From the NCBI RefSeq assembly GCF_004000865.1, contig NZ_BIMB01000036.1:1-64000 (forward strand): DNA of 64,000 bases. The letters run 5' to 3'. The stretch comes from Paenibacillus elgii NBRC 100335. GTDB lineage: Bacteria; Bacillota; Bacilli; Paenibacillales; NBRC-103111. Numbering within the stretch: position 1 is the stretch's first letter; each line of letters opens with the position of its first letter. The position numbers and the translations under genes were made by a program. The notes below the pieces were generated by a model. That model worked only from the letters and a program-made list of their open reading frames with translations, was not told where the DNA came from and made no database searches. Positions 1-8,196 of this stretch are shown piece by piece.

Positions 1-1
1 C

Positions 2-130
2 GCGGCCAGCGTAGCGGCGCAGATGCGGGAGCGGCGCGCGGGCGGCGCGGCGGCGGAGCCGGCAGGCAGCGGAAGCGCTGAAACGCTTTCAAGAGCATCT
101 TTACCTCGTCTGAGAAACCATGTAAAATAA
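2..130 (+). CDS. C-terminal end of a gene entering from the left (partial)
   Basis: The window opens inside a reading frame that stays open from base 2 and ends at TAA 128-130. The visible part is 42 residues, rich in Ala, Gly and Arg, then a basic tail ending RNHVK. The first frame stops at 79-81 and the third almost at once, so this frame is the best candidate. No family can be assigned. It ends about 50 bases before the next gene with no clear terminator, so the two may be cotranscribed. Confidence 0.35.
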   Translation, partial: AASVAAQMRERRAGGAAAEPAGSGSAETLSRASLPRLRNHVK

Positions 131-180
131 AGGATAGCACTCGGCAAGGAACTGCACTTCCCAAATGAAGGAGGGTTTCT

Positions 181-771
181 ATGTACGAACTGAAAGACAA
201 GGAACTCATTTTTGTATTCACGGGTCCGAATGGGGCCGGTCGTCGAACCGTCGCTCAGATGTCCGGTAGCACACTCGGCATCAAACAGGTAATTTCGTAC
301 ACGACCCGCCCTCCCCGCTCTTCGGAGGTCGACGGGCAAGATTACCATTTCGTCGCTCGGAAGCAATTTGAGGAAGCCGAAACAAACCGGGAGTTCATCG
401 AAGTGATCGAACTGGACGGGAACCGGTACGGGGTCAAAGAATCCGACGTAGCCGACATGGTCCAAAAGCACGGGGCCGTCTACTTGATCTTGAACCGTCA
501 AGGCGCGGAAACCCTGAAGTCCCTGTATGGCGATCGAGTCGTGCGAATCTTCATTTACGCCGATCGGGATACGGTCAAGCGCCGCGAGAAGGAGCGCGGG
601 GATTCCCCCGAGCTGATCGACCGCTATATGTCCCATTACGAGGAAGAAATGGCGTATAAAGACTCCTGTGAGCACACGTTCGAAAATTTGGATCTGGCAC
701 ACACCGTCTTTGATCTGACCAAAGCGTTGGACGGCAACTACCTGCACCGCAATTTGCTTGACCTGGATTAA
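181..771 (+). CDS. Guanylate-kinase-family protein with altered P-loop
   Basis: This 196-residue protein has the guanylate kinase fold signature: an N-terminal P-loop region (about residues 15-23), then the GMP-binding block TTRPPR..EVDGQDYHF (about 41-58), as in enzymes that phosphorylate GMP to GDP with ATP. The P-loop reads GPNGAGRRT, so the Walker A lysine expected before the last two residues is arginine. That makes normal GMP kinase activity uncertain. Length is close to typical Gmk (about 200), but the neighbours (DinB, CvfC-like) are not the usual gmk context, which suggests a paralogue. The start is supported by AAGGAGGG at 167-174, six bases upstream. A terminator follows at 801. 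Confidence 0.8.
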   Translation: MYELKDKELIFVFTGPNGAGRRTVAQMSGSTLGIKQVISYTTRPPRSSEVDGQDYHFVARKQFEEAETNREFIEVIELDGNRYGVKESDVADMVQKHGAVYLILNRQGAETLKSLYGDRVVRIFIYADRDTVKRREKERGDSPELIDRYMSHYEEEMAYKDSCEHTFENLDLAHTVFDLTKALDGNYLHRNLLDLD

Positions 772-800
772 GAGTAACAACCAAGCTAATTCAGACAAGA

Positions 801-838
801 GACCGGCCTGCTCTTTCGAGAGCGTCGGTCCTTTTTAT
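801..838 (+). terminator. Rho-independent terminator after the guanylate-kinase-like gene
   Basis: The stem has an outer GACCG/CGGTC and an inner GCTCT/AGAGC around a TTCG loop, and is followed by CTTTTTATT. It lies 30 bases after the stop codon at 771 and separates the gene from the DinB gene. Confidence 0.85.
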
Positions 839-864
839 TCAACCGGAGGAGAGAACCCGAACGA

Positions 865-1386
865 ATGAACAGACCCGAAACGACAGAATATGGAGCGCAC
901 TATCAGGAGTATATTGCGCAGGTTCCCGATGGGGATATTCAGGAACTGCTCCGTGCCCAACTGAAAGCATCAATCGAGCTGCTCCACTCGCTGACCGAGG
1001 AACAAGCCCTCTTTCGTTATGCCGAAGGCAAATGGAGTCTGAAAGAAGTGCTCGGACATGTCATAGATACCGAGCGAGTCTTAAGCTACCGCTTGCTGTG
1101 CATTGCGCGTGGCGATCAGACCCCGTTCCCATCTATGGACGAGCATCTCTACGTTTCCGGCGCAAAATTCGACGACCTGCCGCTTACTCCTCTGTTGGAA
1201 GAATTCACGGCAGTCCGGCAGGCGACGTCGACCCTACTTGCGGGCTTGCGTCCGGAAGCCTGGCTGCGTCAAGGAACGGCGGCAGGCTGTAATACATCCG
1301 TGCGGGCCCTGGCCTACATTATCGCGGGACACGAGCTTCACCACGTTCGAGTCATCCAAGAACGGTACCTCGCGGCGCAGTCATAA
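865..1386 (+). CDS. DinB-fold (YfiT-like) metal-dependent protein
   Basis: The 173-residue protein matches the DinB superfamily, a four-helix bundle that usually binds a divalent metal through three histidines. The visible markers are WSLKEVLGHVIDTERV (about residues 54-69), which carries the first histidine, and GHELHHVRVI near the C-terminus with the second pair. Relatives include thiol transferases (bacillithiol and mycothiol S-transferases) and putative hydrolases; the substrate cannot be told here. Upstream GGAGGAGAG at 846-854 supports the ATG. The next gene begins 62 bases after its stop and may be cotranscribed. Confidence 0.8.
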   Translation: MNRPETTEYGAHYQEYIAQVPDGDIQELLRAQLKASIELLHSLTEEQALFRYAEGKWSLKEVLGHVIDTERVLSYRLLCIARGDQTPFPSMDEHLYVSGAKFDDLPLTPLLEEFTAVRQATSTLLAGLRPEAWLRQGTAAGCNTSVRALAYIIAGHELHHVRVIQERYLAAQS

Positions 1387-1448
1387 TTTCCGACCTGCAC
1401 GGAAAGCATCAAAAATCCCAACAACCAGGCAGACAGGAGGCTATGACC

Positions 1449-2645
1449 ATGCCTATTCTCTCGATCGAACCGACGCCCAGCCCGAATACCATGAAAATCA
1501 ATTTGGATACTTCCTTGCCCAAAGACGTTCGCGAAACGTTCAACCGTGAGCAAGCCGGCCAACTGGCAGATCCTCAGCTTCGACAACTGCTTGCCATTGA
1601 TGGCGTCAAAAGCTTGTACCGCGCAGCGGATTTTATCGCCTTGGACCGGACAGCCAAGGGCGACTGGCAGCACATTCTCGCTGAAGTCCGGGACATCCTG
1701 GGCGTCACTTCGTCCAGCGCAGCACAAAACCAGACGGATGCCGCTGCACAAAAACCCGCTTCCCCGGACAGCCCGGCGGAAACAACCGATGCGACATTCG
1801 GCGAAGTCAAAGTGCTTTTGCAGCATTTTCGCGGCATCCCGCTGCAGGTCCGGGTAACGAATGGTGCGGAAGAACGGCGGGCCGCCCTGCCTCAACGGTT
1901 CAGCGACGCCGCCATCCGCGGTGCGGCAGCCGCGCCGAACCTGATCAAAGAGCGTTCCTTGGACGATTGGGATACGCGCTACGGCGAGCTTCAGGATGTC
2001 TTGGACGAAGTCGTTCAGGAGCTGGACGCCGCCTACAGTGACGAACAGCTTGAGCGACTGATTGCCCAAGCCGAGCAGGGTCCGGCTCAAGGCGACGTGA
2101 AGGAGCTGGCGGCTTCCGGCCGTACGACATTGAGCTATGAAGAAACCGAGCGAAAGCTCCAAGACCCCGATTGGAAGCAGCGATATGCGGCGCTGGAGCA
2201 GATCAAGCCCTCCGACGAAACGCTGCCGCTGCTGCTCAAAGGTCTGGAGGACGAACGTTCGACGGTCCGGCGCTTGGCTACCGTCTATTTGGGAGATTTG
2301 AAAGAACCGCATGTGCTTCCCTACCTGTACCGTGCTTTACGCGACTCTTCCTCATCCGTCCGCCGGACCGCAGGGGATACGCTGTCGGATATCGGGGACC
2401 CTGCAGCACAGGATGCGATGATCGGAGCTTTGCAGGATTCCAATAAGCTGGTGCGCTGGCGGGCAGCCCGCTTCCTCTATGAAGTGGGCGACGAAGGAGC
2501 GATACAAGCTCTGCGAGCGGCTCAGGACGACCCGGAGTTTGAAGTGCGGATGCAGGTGCGCATGGCGCTGGAACGCATCGAGGGCGGCCAAGCGGCTGTC
2601 GGATCGGTATGGCAGCAGATGGCCCGACGCAATGAGAATGTATGA
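1449..2645 (+). CDS. CvfC-like protein: Nfu N-terminal domain plus HEAT repeats
   Basis: The protein starts with an Nfu/NifU N-terminal domain (about residues 1-85; SIEPTPSPNTMKI is characteristic) and ends with HEAT-like helical repeats (about 235-375; blocks such as RRLATVYLGDL, RRTAGDTLSDIGD and RWRAARFLYEVGD). This architecture is that of Staphylococcus aureus conserved virulence factor C and B. subtilis YpgR; the molecular role is unknown. There is no C-terminal Nfu CxxC cluster-binding domain, so it is unlikely to be a classical Fe-S scaffold. The longest frame begins at 1443, but AGGAGG at 1435-1440 sits two bases from that ATG and eight from the ATG at 1449, so 1449 is preferred. A strong terminator follows. 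Confidence 0.85.
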   Translation: MPILSIEPTPSPNTMKINLDTSLPKDVRETFNREQAGQLADPQLRQLLAIDGVKSLYRAADFIALDRTAKGDWQHILAEVRDILGVTSSSAAQNQTDAAAQKPASPDSPAETTDATFGEVKVLLQHFRGIPLQVRVTNGAEERRAALPQRFSDAAIRGAAAAPNLIKERSLDDWDTRYGELQDVLDEVVQELDAAYSDEQLERLIAQAEQGPAQGDVKELAASGRTTLSYEETERKLQDPDWKQRYAALEQIKPSDETLPLLLKGLEDERSTVRRLATVYLGDLKEPHVLPYLYRALRDSSSSVRRTAGDTLSDIGDPAAQDAMIGALQDSNKLVRWRAARFLYEVGDEGAIQALRAAQDDPEFEVRMQVRMALERIEGGQAAVGSVWQQMARRNENV

Positions 2646-2650
2646 ACGAC

Positions 2651-2692
2651 AAAGGCCAAGCCAACGGATAACCACCGGAGGCTTGGCCTTTT
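2651..2692 (+). terminator. Terminator after the CvfC-like gene
   Basis: A 12-base stem AAAGGCCAAGCC pairs with GGCTTGGCCTTTT across a 17-base loop, six bases after the stop codon. The right arm ends in a T-run. Confidence 0.9.
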
Positions 2693-2807
2693 GCCATCGA
2701 ATCAAACTTACTCGCTTGTAATAGGCGTCAGGCTCAATCGATCTGCCTTGACGGAACTTTGATTCCTCTTCCGCAAATGCAATGCGATGGCTCCAACCCG
2801 AATTTGT

Positions 2808-3023
2808 TTACACATCAGCCGTAGTCGTTTCCTTCAGCCCGCGCACAATTTTTTCCCGCGTCAGCTCCTCCATAAATTTCCTGACCCAGCTTTTTCCTGC
2901 ACCCAAATAAAATCTCAGCGCCAAGTAAGGACAAGTCGGCACTTTCGGATGGCCGTCAATGAAATAATCGATCGCCCCTTCGGGACTGAGCGGTATGAAA
3001 GTGCATAAGCGAGCCGTACAAGC
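2808..3023 (-). pseudogene. Possible gene remnant in the 2.7-3.1 kb gap
   Basis: The 440 bases between the terminator at 2692 and the fucosidase end at 3132 hold no convincing intact gene. On the minus strand one frame is open from just after a TAA at 3024-3026 to a TAA at 2808-2810. It encodes about 70 residues that look like real protein: a DYFIDGHPKVPTCPYLALRFY segment, then an amphipathic helix KSWVRKFMEELTREKIV. No start codon with a Shine-Dalgarno site is visible, so it may be the 3' end of a decayed gene. The family was not recognised. Confidence 0.3.
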
Positions 3024-3131
3024 TTACGCGCACGCAAGGCTTGTTGAACCGATCAATACCGCAGTATGCGGTTTCATATATAAGTCTCCAATGGCATGCC
3101 TTCAATAAAACACTTTTTTCATGACAGCAAG

Positions 3132-4811
3132 CTATTGCCGTTTGACCAGCTTCACAGCCCGCAGCTTCACCGGATCGGCCTGCCATATTTCCGTGAATCC
3201 GGATTTGGGACGGATCAGCGCAGAGCGAAGCGAAAGCGTGCACGTGCCCGGCCGGTCGAAGACGATCGTTCCGAGATGCGAATGGACTTCGCTGTACGGG
3301 TGTTGGCAGGCTGTGGAATTTTTGATTACCTGATCCGGCTTCGGCTGCGCCGTGATCCGCTGGTTCCCTGAGGCCGCTTCGACACCTTCCCGAAACGCTT
3401 CGTCCCATGAAGCGCCTTCCTTCTGAAAACAGACAAGCTCAAGATCAAAGGTGCCTGGGGCGACGATTTGAAAGCTCCACTCTACCGTTTTCGCATCCGC
3501 ATCAATGCGGCCGTTGGCCCATTCCAGCTTCACATGGCCGGACGGCTGCTGGCTTACACGCGTATCGACGGAAAGCTCTCCTTCGATGTCTACGGCGATG
3601 ACCGTCATGCAATCATTGGCCGGCTTGTCCGGCAATCTGATCGCCAGCGTGTGATGATCCAATTCGGCATCATAGCTTTGTGCGGTCTCAAGCGGCGTTC
3701 GGCTTGGATCGCTTAGCACATAAGCTTGGTTGACTTTGTTTTTGAGCCCATACAAGCACAGTTCGCTCTGCCAGTCGTCGCTTGTCAGATGCAGATAGAC
3801 GCGGCCGGGCTTCACGGTAACGGAGCCCCATTCCATTTCGTACGGAAAAGGACTGGCCGCCGCGCCGTACACCGCTTCCCCATGAACGCTCAGCCAAGCC
3901 CCCACCTCGCGTAACCTTTCGGCGGACAAATCCGGGATAAGCCCTCCGGCGTCCGGCCCGACATTGAGCAAGAGATTGCCTCCCTTGCTCACAATGTGAA
4001 CCAACTTTCGGATGATGGCTTCCGGCTGTTTCCAGACCTGATCCTTCGTGCTGAAGCCCCACGATTGGTTCAATGTCATCGGCGTCTCCCATGCGCGGGA
4101 GTCTTCGCCGTACATCGGAATTTCATTGTCACCCTTCGACTGGTAGTCCCCCATGCCCGGGTAATGACTGACCCGGCTGTTGATCAGGCAGTCTGGCTGG
4201 AGGCTTCGCACAAGCTCCACGAGCTCCTCGCTATCCTCTTTTGACAGCCCGCCCGCCGTATCGAACCAGAGCAGACCGACAGGTCCGTATTGGGTAAGCA
4301 GCTCCCGGATTTGAGGCTTGGCCAGTCCGTTCCAATACGTCGGAAAATGCTTCGATTCCGTGTCATAATCCCACACGTTATTGTATTTGTTATGCACGGC
4401 GTGCGGATGATGCCAGTCAATGACGTGGGAATAATAGAAGCACAGCACAATGCCCTGCTCGCGGCATTCCTCAGCCAGCTCCCGCATCGGATCGCGCCCG
4501 AACGGCGTAGCATCTGCAATGTTGAACGGCTCCGCCTGCGAACGGAACATGGCGAACCCGTCGTGATGCTTCGCCGTGATGACGATATATTTCATGCCTG
4601 CCGCTTTGGCCAGCCCTACCCATGTCTTGGCATTGAAGCGAACAGGATTGAACGTCTCCGCAAGCCGCTCGTAATCGCGAACCGGAATGTTCAATTCGTA
4701 CATGACCCACTCGCCCCGGCCCAAAGCCGCATACAAGCCCCAGTGGATAAACATGCCGAATTTGGCGTCCTTCCACCATTTGATTTTGTCCTCACCGCTT
4801 GTCACCGTCAT
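3132..4811 (-). CDS. GH29 alpha-L-fucosidase, cytoplasmic
   Basis: This 559-residue protein is a glycoside hydrolase family 29 enzyme, which releases alpha-linked L-fucose by a retaining mechanism. The N-terminal barrel shows WWKDAKFGMFIHWGLYA (about 12-28), ITAKHHDGFAMF (78-89) and LLWFDTAGG, whose Asp (about 184) is the expected nucleophile. A beta-rich C-terminal region follows. There is no signal peptide, so it should act inside the cell. The longest frame adds 32 residues, but ATG 4811 begins at the conserved domain and lies 20 bases after the upstream GH88 stop, so it is the likely coupled start. It is the last gene of the 11.6-3.1 kb operon. Confidence 0.92.
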   Translation of the reverse strand: MTVTSGEDKIKWWKDAKFGMFIHWGLYAALGRGEWVMYELNIPVRDYERLAETFNPVRFNAKTWVGLAKAAGMKYIVITAKHHDGFAMFRSQAEPFNIADATPFGRDPMRELAEECREQGIVLCFYYSHVIDWHHPHAVHNKYNNVWDYDTESKHFPTYWNGLAKPQIRELLTQYGPVGLLWFDTAGGLSKEDSEELVELVRSLQPDCLINSRVSHYPGMGDYQSKGDNEIPMYGEDSRAWETPMTLNQSWGFSTKDQVWKQPEAIIRKLVHIVSKGGNLLLNVGPDAGGLIPDLSAERLREVGAWLSVHGEAVYGAAASPFPYEMEWGSVTVKPGRVYLHLTSDDWQSELCLYGLKNKVNQAYVLSDPSRTPLETAQSYDAELDHHTLAIRLPDKPANDCMTVIAVDIEGELSVDTRVSQQPSGHVKLEWANGRIDADAKTVEWSFQIVAPGTFDLELVCFQKEGASWDEAFREGVEAASGNQRITAQPKPDQVIKNSTACQHPYSEVHSHLGTIVFDRPGTCTLSLRSALIRPKSGFTEIWQADPVKLRAVKLVKRQ

Positions 4812-4831
4812 CGCGCATCTACCTCTCGCTT

Positions 4832-6019
4832 CTACCAATATAGTTTCCAGTCTTTCAACACCCGAACAAGCCCTTCGAAATAGTAATAGTCGCCCCAGAT
4901 GCAGCATTCGTCGATCCCGTTGCCCAAAGGTTTGCCGTAGACCGCATGAAGCAGGATGCCGTTCGAATGCGGAACCCCGGCCGTCGTATACCGCCGCGCC
5001 AGCGAGTCCAGCATCCCCAGAGCGGCATTCTCGTAGGCCCGCTTGTATTCATTAGACAATGGCAGATGCTTGGCCAATTCGAGCAAGCCGCAAGCGGCGA
5101 TGGCCGCTGCCGAGCTGTCCCGCTCCTCCGGCCCGTCCGTAAAGATCAAATCCCAATAACACACCGAATCGTCGGGCAGCCGGTTTAAAAAGAAGTTGGC
5201 CGTCTTTTGCGCGATAGCGAGATACGAATCATCCCGCGTATAGCTGTAGCTGAGCGGAAAACCGTAAATGGCCCACGCCTGCCCGCGCGACCAGCACGAA
5301 TCGTCGGAGAAGCCTTGCGACGTTTTTCCATATCTTGGCTGTCCCGTATCCACGTCCATGTAGAATGTATGATAGCTTGAAGCATCTTCGCGGATGATGT
5401 GCGCCGCCGCTTGTGTGGCATGATTAATGGCGATCCGGCGGTATTCCGGATTGCCCGTCGTCTCTGTTGCCCAGTACAGCAAGGGCAAATTCATAAGACA
5501 ATCGATAATCATCCGCCCCCGCTGGTTCGGTTGGTTTAAATTACCCCACGCCTGAATGATGCCCGCCTTCTCAAAATAACGCCCGATCAGCAAATCGGCG
5601 GCTTGAAGCGCCGTTTCCTTGGCCTGTTCGTTTCCGGTCAATTTATAGGCCGCTACGCAAGACAGCGAGTACAAGAAGCCGAGGTCGTGCGTCTCGGTTG
5701 CGATTCTTCGCTCGACCCGTTCCCGGTAACTGTCGAGCTGCGCTTCCGCTGCCCGGCGGTAACGATCGTGACCGGTCATCTCGTAGGCCAGCCACAGCAT
5801 TCCCGTCCAAAAGGAGGACGTCCACTCGGTATTGCCGATCGGCTTGTACACGTTCCCCTCGCTTGCAGGCGACGGAAATTGCAGCGCGAACGTCTCCAGA
5901 TTGCGGTCGATTTGCGCCAGCACGTATTGTACGGCACGCTCCCAATCGTCCCGCCGCGCTGCGGGCGGTTCCGCGTAGCGATGCCGGGCTTTCAGCCCTT
6001 CGTCGACGACTTGTTTCAT
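4832..6019 (-). CDS. GH88 unsaturated glucuronyl hydrolase
   Basis: The 395-residue protein is an (alpha/alpha)6-barrel family 88 hydrolase. These enzymes remove the 4,5-unsaturated uronic acid left at the non-reducing end after a polysaccharide lyase has cut. The two functional aspartates are visible: Asp112 in ETHDLGFLY and Asp173 in MIIDCLMNLPLLYWA, 61 residues apart as for D88/D149 of Bacillus sp. GL1 UGL. No signal peptide is present. GAGGAGG lies seven bases before the ATG. It stands between a heparinase-type lyase and a fucosidase, so it probably processes the lyase product. GH105 is the nearest alternative family, less likely given the motifs. Confidence 0.92.
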   Translation of the reverse strand: MKQVVDEGLKARHRYAEPPAARRDDWERAVQYVLAQIDRNLETFALQFPSPASEGNVYKPIGNTEWTSSFWTGMLWLAYEMTGHDRYRRAAEAQLDSYRERVERRIATETHDLGFLYSLSCVAAYKLTGNEQAKETALQAADLLIGRYFEKAGIIQAWGNLNQPNQRGRMIIDCLMNLPLLYWATETTGNPEYRRIAINHATQAAAHIIREDASSYHTFYMDVDTGQPRYGKTSQGFSDDSCWSRGQAWAIYGFPLSYSYTRDDSYLAIAQKTANFFLNRLPDDSVCYWDLIFTDGPEERDSSAAAIAACGLLELAKHLPLSNEYKRAYENAALGMLDSLARRYTTAGVPHSNGILLHAVYGKPLGNGIDECCIWGDYYYFEGLVRVLKDWKLYW

Positions 6020-6068
6020 GGCAGCCTCCTCATTCTTCTTGCGTTTCCGTTTCCAACTTAAAACGGGC

Positions 6069-8102
6069 TCATACGGTCCACAGCATCGCCTCGCCCTGCT
6101 CTCCGTCCCTCACTTCGAGCAATAGACCCTCACTGTCTGACGGATCGCCGATTAGTCGGAGCGAGAGCGGGGCATCGCCTTTCCGGCAAGCCCGGAAGAC
6201 GGTAACAAACGCCGCGCGGGTGCACGACAGCACCCTGCGAATGCAGGCGCTGCGGACTTGAACAGGGGGCATGAACGGCGATTCGGCCAAATAGATGCTG
6301 ACGCCTCGCGGCTCGGCCAAGCCGTAAACCTGCAGCCGCTCGTCTTCCCCGCCTTCTCCGTTCCAGCTCCATTCAAGCATCCAATCGTCCGGCAGTCCTT
6401 CCAGACGCCTCACCTGCCGCAAATGCGGGTAGCCGTCCGTATCCGACAGCGCCTCCGCCGTAACAGAAGTGTACCGAACGGGCGGCGCTTCGACCAGATT
6501 CCCCTGCGTATGCATCACCCAGTCCACGGTCGAAGGCTCGCCCGCAGTTACCCGAAATACATCCACCAGCAGCCCGCCTGCCAGCGTCAGCCGCCGGTCC
6601 AGCCGGACGCCTTCGTAAGCGTCCTCCGCTTCGGCCTCGATCCGGATGATGCCGGCCTCGCTCACCGCCTTGTGCAGCCGGCCGCAGGCCTCCTGCTGGG
6701 AGCGGCCGTTGACCGTCACCGTGTTGTGCGCCACGGTATGCACGTACCAGGCCTTGTGCAGCTCGTGTCCGTACGGAACCATACCTGCGTCAGCCAGCCA
6801 ACTGCGGCCCCTGGCGTAATACAGCAGATTCAGCTTGTCATAATGTCCATGCCACTCGCCATGCTCCCCGTAATCGACGAGAAGCGCCCGTGCCTCATCA
6901 CCTGTGCCGCACGTCACACTGACCATCCCGGGCTTGCTCAATACCGTAATCCCGGCGTCATCACACACCGTCCCGGATTCCCTGGCATTTCCTCTCCCCG
7001 GCTGCTTCGGCTCCGACAACGTCTCCAATGGCGCTCCAAACAACACGCCGTACAAGGAACTGCGGTCGCTGTTCCGCACAATCTCTTCTCCGATGCCGTA
7101 TAGCGCATACGCCCATTCATACAAATGCGCGTAAGAACGAATATCGACGACCTTGGAGTCGTGAAGGGCAGGAAACGTGCCATCCGGCAGCAAAGCCTTC
7201 AGCGGAATATCAAACATCGAGCGCAGTCTCGGATGCTCGTACAGCTTCTCGCCAAACCCCATGGCGGCCCAAGCGATCACCGCCTGCGCTTCAAGTGTGT
7301 AGAAATGGTAGCTCCACGCGCCTTCGAACCAGAATCCGTCTTCGCCGACGCCGTTTTCCATCTGGAAATAGAACCCATTCGCCGCGTCATTCAGCGCTCG
7401 CTTCAGCAGACCCGCGTCGCCAAGCGCTTCGGCAATGGCCGCCAGCGCCGCATTGTGGTACGTCTGCCAGTTGGAGCGGTCCCGCGGATTCCGGTCGATG
7501 ACCCGGATTACCGGACGGAACAAATGTTCCTCAATTTCATCCAACTCCTCCGCGCTCAGCATTGAAGCATGGCGCAAGATCGTGCACGTTTGGGCTAGCG
7601 GATAAATCCAACTGGCTTCGGACAGCGTCTGGTTTTGGACTTTCGCCCCGTACTTGCCGGCCTCCCCGCCCACCTTGCCGAAAATATCGTGAAGCGGGAA
7701 GCGGTCGTAATGCCGGGCGTAAAACAGCAGCACGCTTTTCGCCCACTGCGCATACACAGCCTCGCCTGACGCCGCGTACACCACAGCAGCCAGCCGGGCA
7801 TCCTGCGCGAAGCGGTTATGCTCCTCAGCCACGGCTGCTTCATCCCACGGGGACCCGCTCCAGATACGAAGGCAGCACGGACACTTGTGATGATGCCGGT
7901 CCACGCGCATAAGTGCAGAGCCGTCGTCGGGGCAGATGTAGCGGTGACTCCAGCCTCCGCCGAGCAGCGGAATGTCCGGAGGCCAGCTCACCTGAGCGCT
8001 TAATCGCGCCTTCCACTGCTCCACACCCCGCTTCGCCCAATCGCAAGCCCGCATCCGGGCTCGAAGGCGCTGCGTCCATGCCGGCGTGCCAATTCCATCC
8101 AT
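6069..8102 (-). CDS. Heparinase II/III-family polysaccharide lyase-like protein
   Basis: The 677 residues split into an N-terminal helical toroid and a C-terminal beta-sandwich of the heparinase II/III type, marked by GEHGEWHGHYDKLNLLYYARG (around residues 425-445) and HNTVTVNGRSQ. Such enzymes cleave uronic-acid-containing polysaccharides by beta-elimination and leave unsaturated ends. A four-cysteine cluster near the N-terminus (CPDD...CPCC, about 57-80) could bind zinc. There is no signal peptide, so it is predicted cytoplasmic and must act on imported oligosaccharides. The substrate (heparin-, chondroitin-like or other uronate glycan) is not determined. It lies directly upstream of GH88. 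Confidence 0.87.
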   Translation of the reverse strand: MDGIGTPAWTQRLRARMRACDWAKRGVEQWKARLSAQVSWPPDIPLLGGGWSHRYICPDDGSALMRVDRHHHKCPCCLRIWSGSPWDEAAVAEEHNRFAQDARLAAVVYAASGEAVYAQWAKSVLLFYARHYDRFPLHDIFGKVGGEAGKYGAKVQNQTLSEASWIYPLAQTCTILRHASMLSAEELDEIEEHLFRPVIRVIDRNPRDRSNWQTYHNAALAAIAEALGDAGLLKRALNDAANGFYFQMENGVGEDGFWFEGAWSYHFYTLEAQAVIAWAAMGFGEKLYEHPRLRSMFDIPLKALLPDGTFPALHDSKVVDIRSYAHLYEWAYALYGIGEEIVRNSDRSSLYGVLFGAPLETLSEPKQPGRGNARESGTVCDDAGITVLSKPGMVSVTCGTGDEARALLVDYGEHGEWHGHYDKLNLLYYARGRSWLADAGMVPYGHELHKAWYVHTVAHNTVTVNGRSQQEACGRLHKAVSEAGIIRIEAEAEDAYEGVRLDRRLTLAGGLLVDVFRVTAGEPSTVDWVMHTQGNLVEAPPVRYTSVTAEALSDTDGYPHLRQVRRLEGLPDDWMLEWSWNGEGGEDERLQVYGLAEPRGVSIYLAESPFMPPVQVRSACIRRVLSCTRAAFVTVFRACRKGDAPLSLRLIGDPSDSEGLLLEVRDGEQGEAMLWTV

Positions 8103-8123
8103 CGCTTTCCCTCCTCCCTAAAC

Positions 8124-8162
8124 AGCAAGCCGGAGGTCGGAGAGCATCCGTCCCCGGCTTGC
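8124..8162 (-). other. Intercistronic stem-loop between binding protein and lyase genes
   Basis: In the 94-base gap after the binding-protein gene, GCAAGCCGG pairs with CCGGCTTGC, with a further partly paired CGG/CCG inside. The right flank has no long T-run, so partial termination or 3'-end mRNA protection is more likely than full termination. That would keep the transporter mRNA more abundant than the enzyme mRNA (inference). Confidence 0.55.
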
Positions 8163-8196
8163 CATACACCCATGCCACAGCAGACGGCGGGCTTGT

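Noticed and set aside
1338..2312. 324-codon minus-strand frame
   Set aside because: Antisense to the CvfC-like gene, which has clear domains and a good ribosome site.
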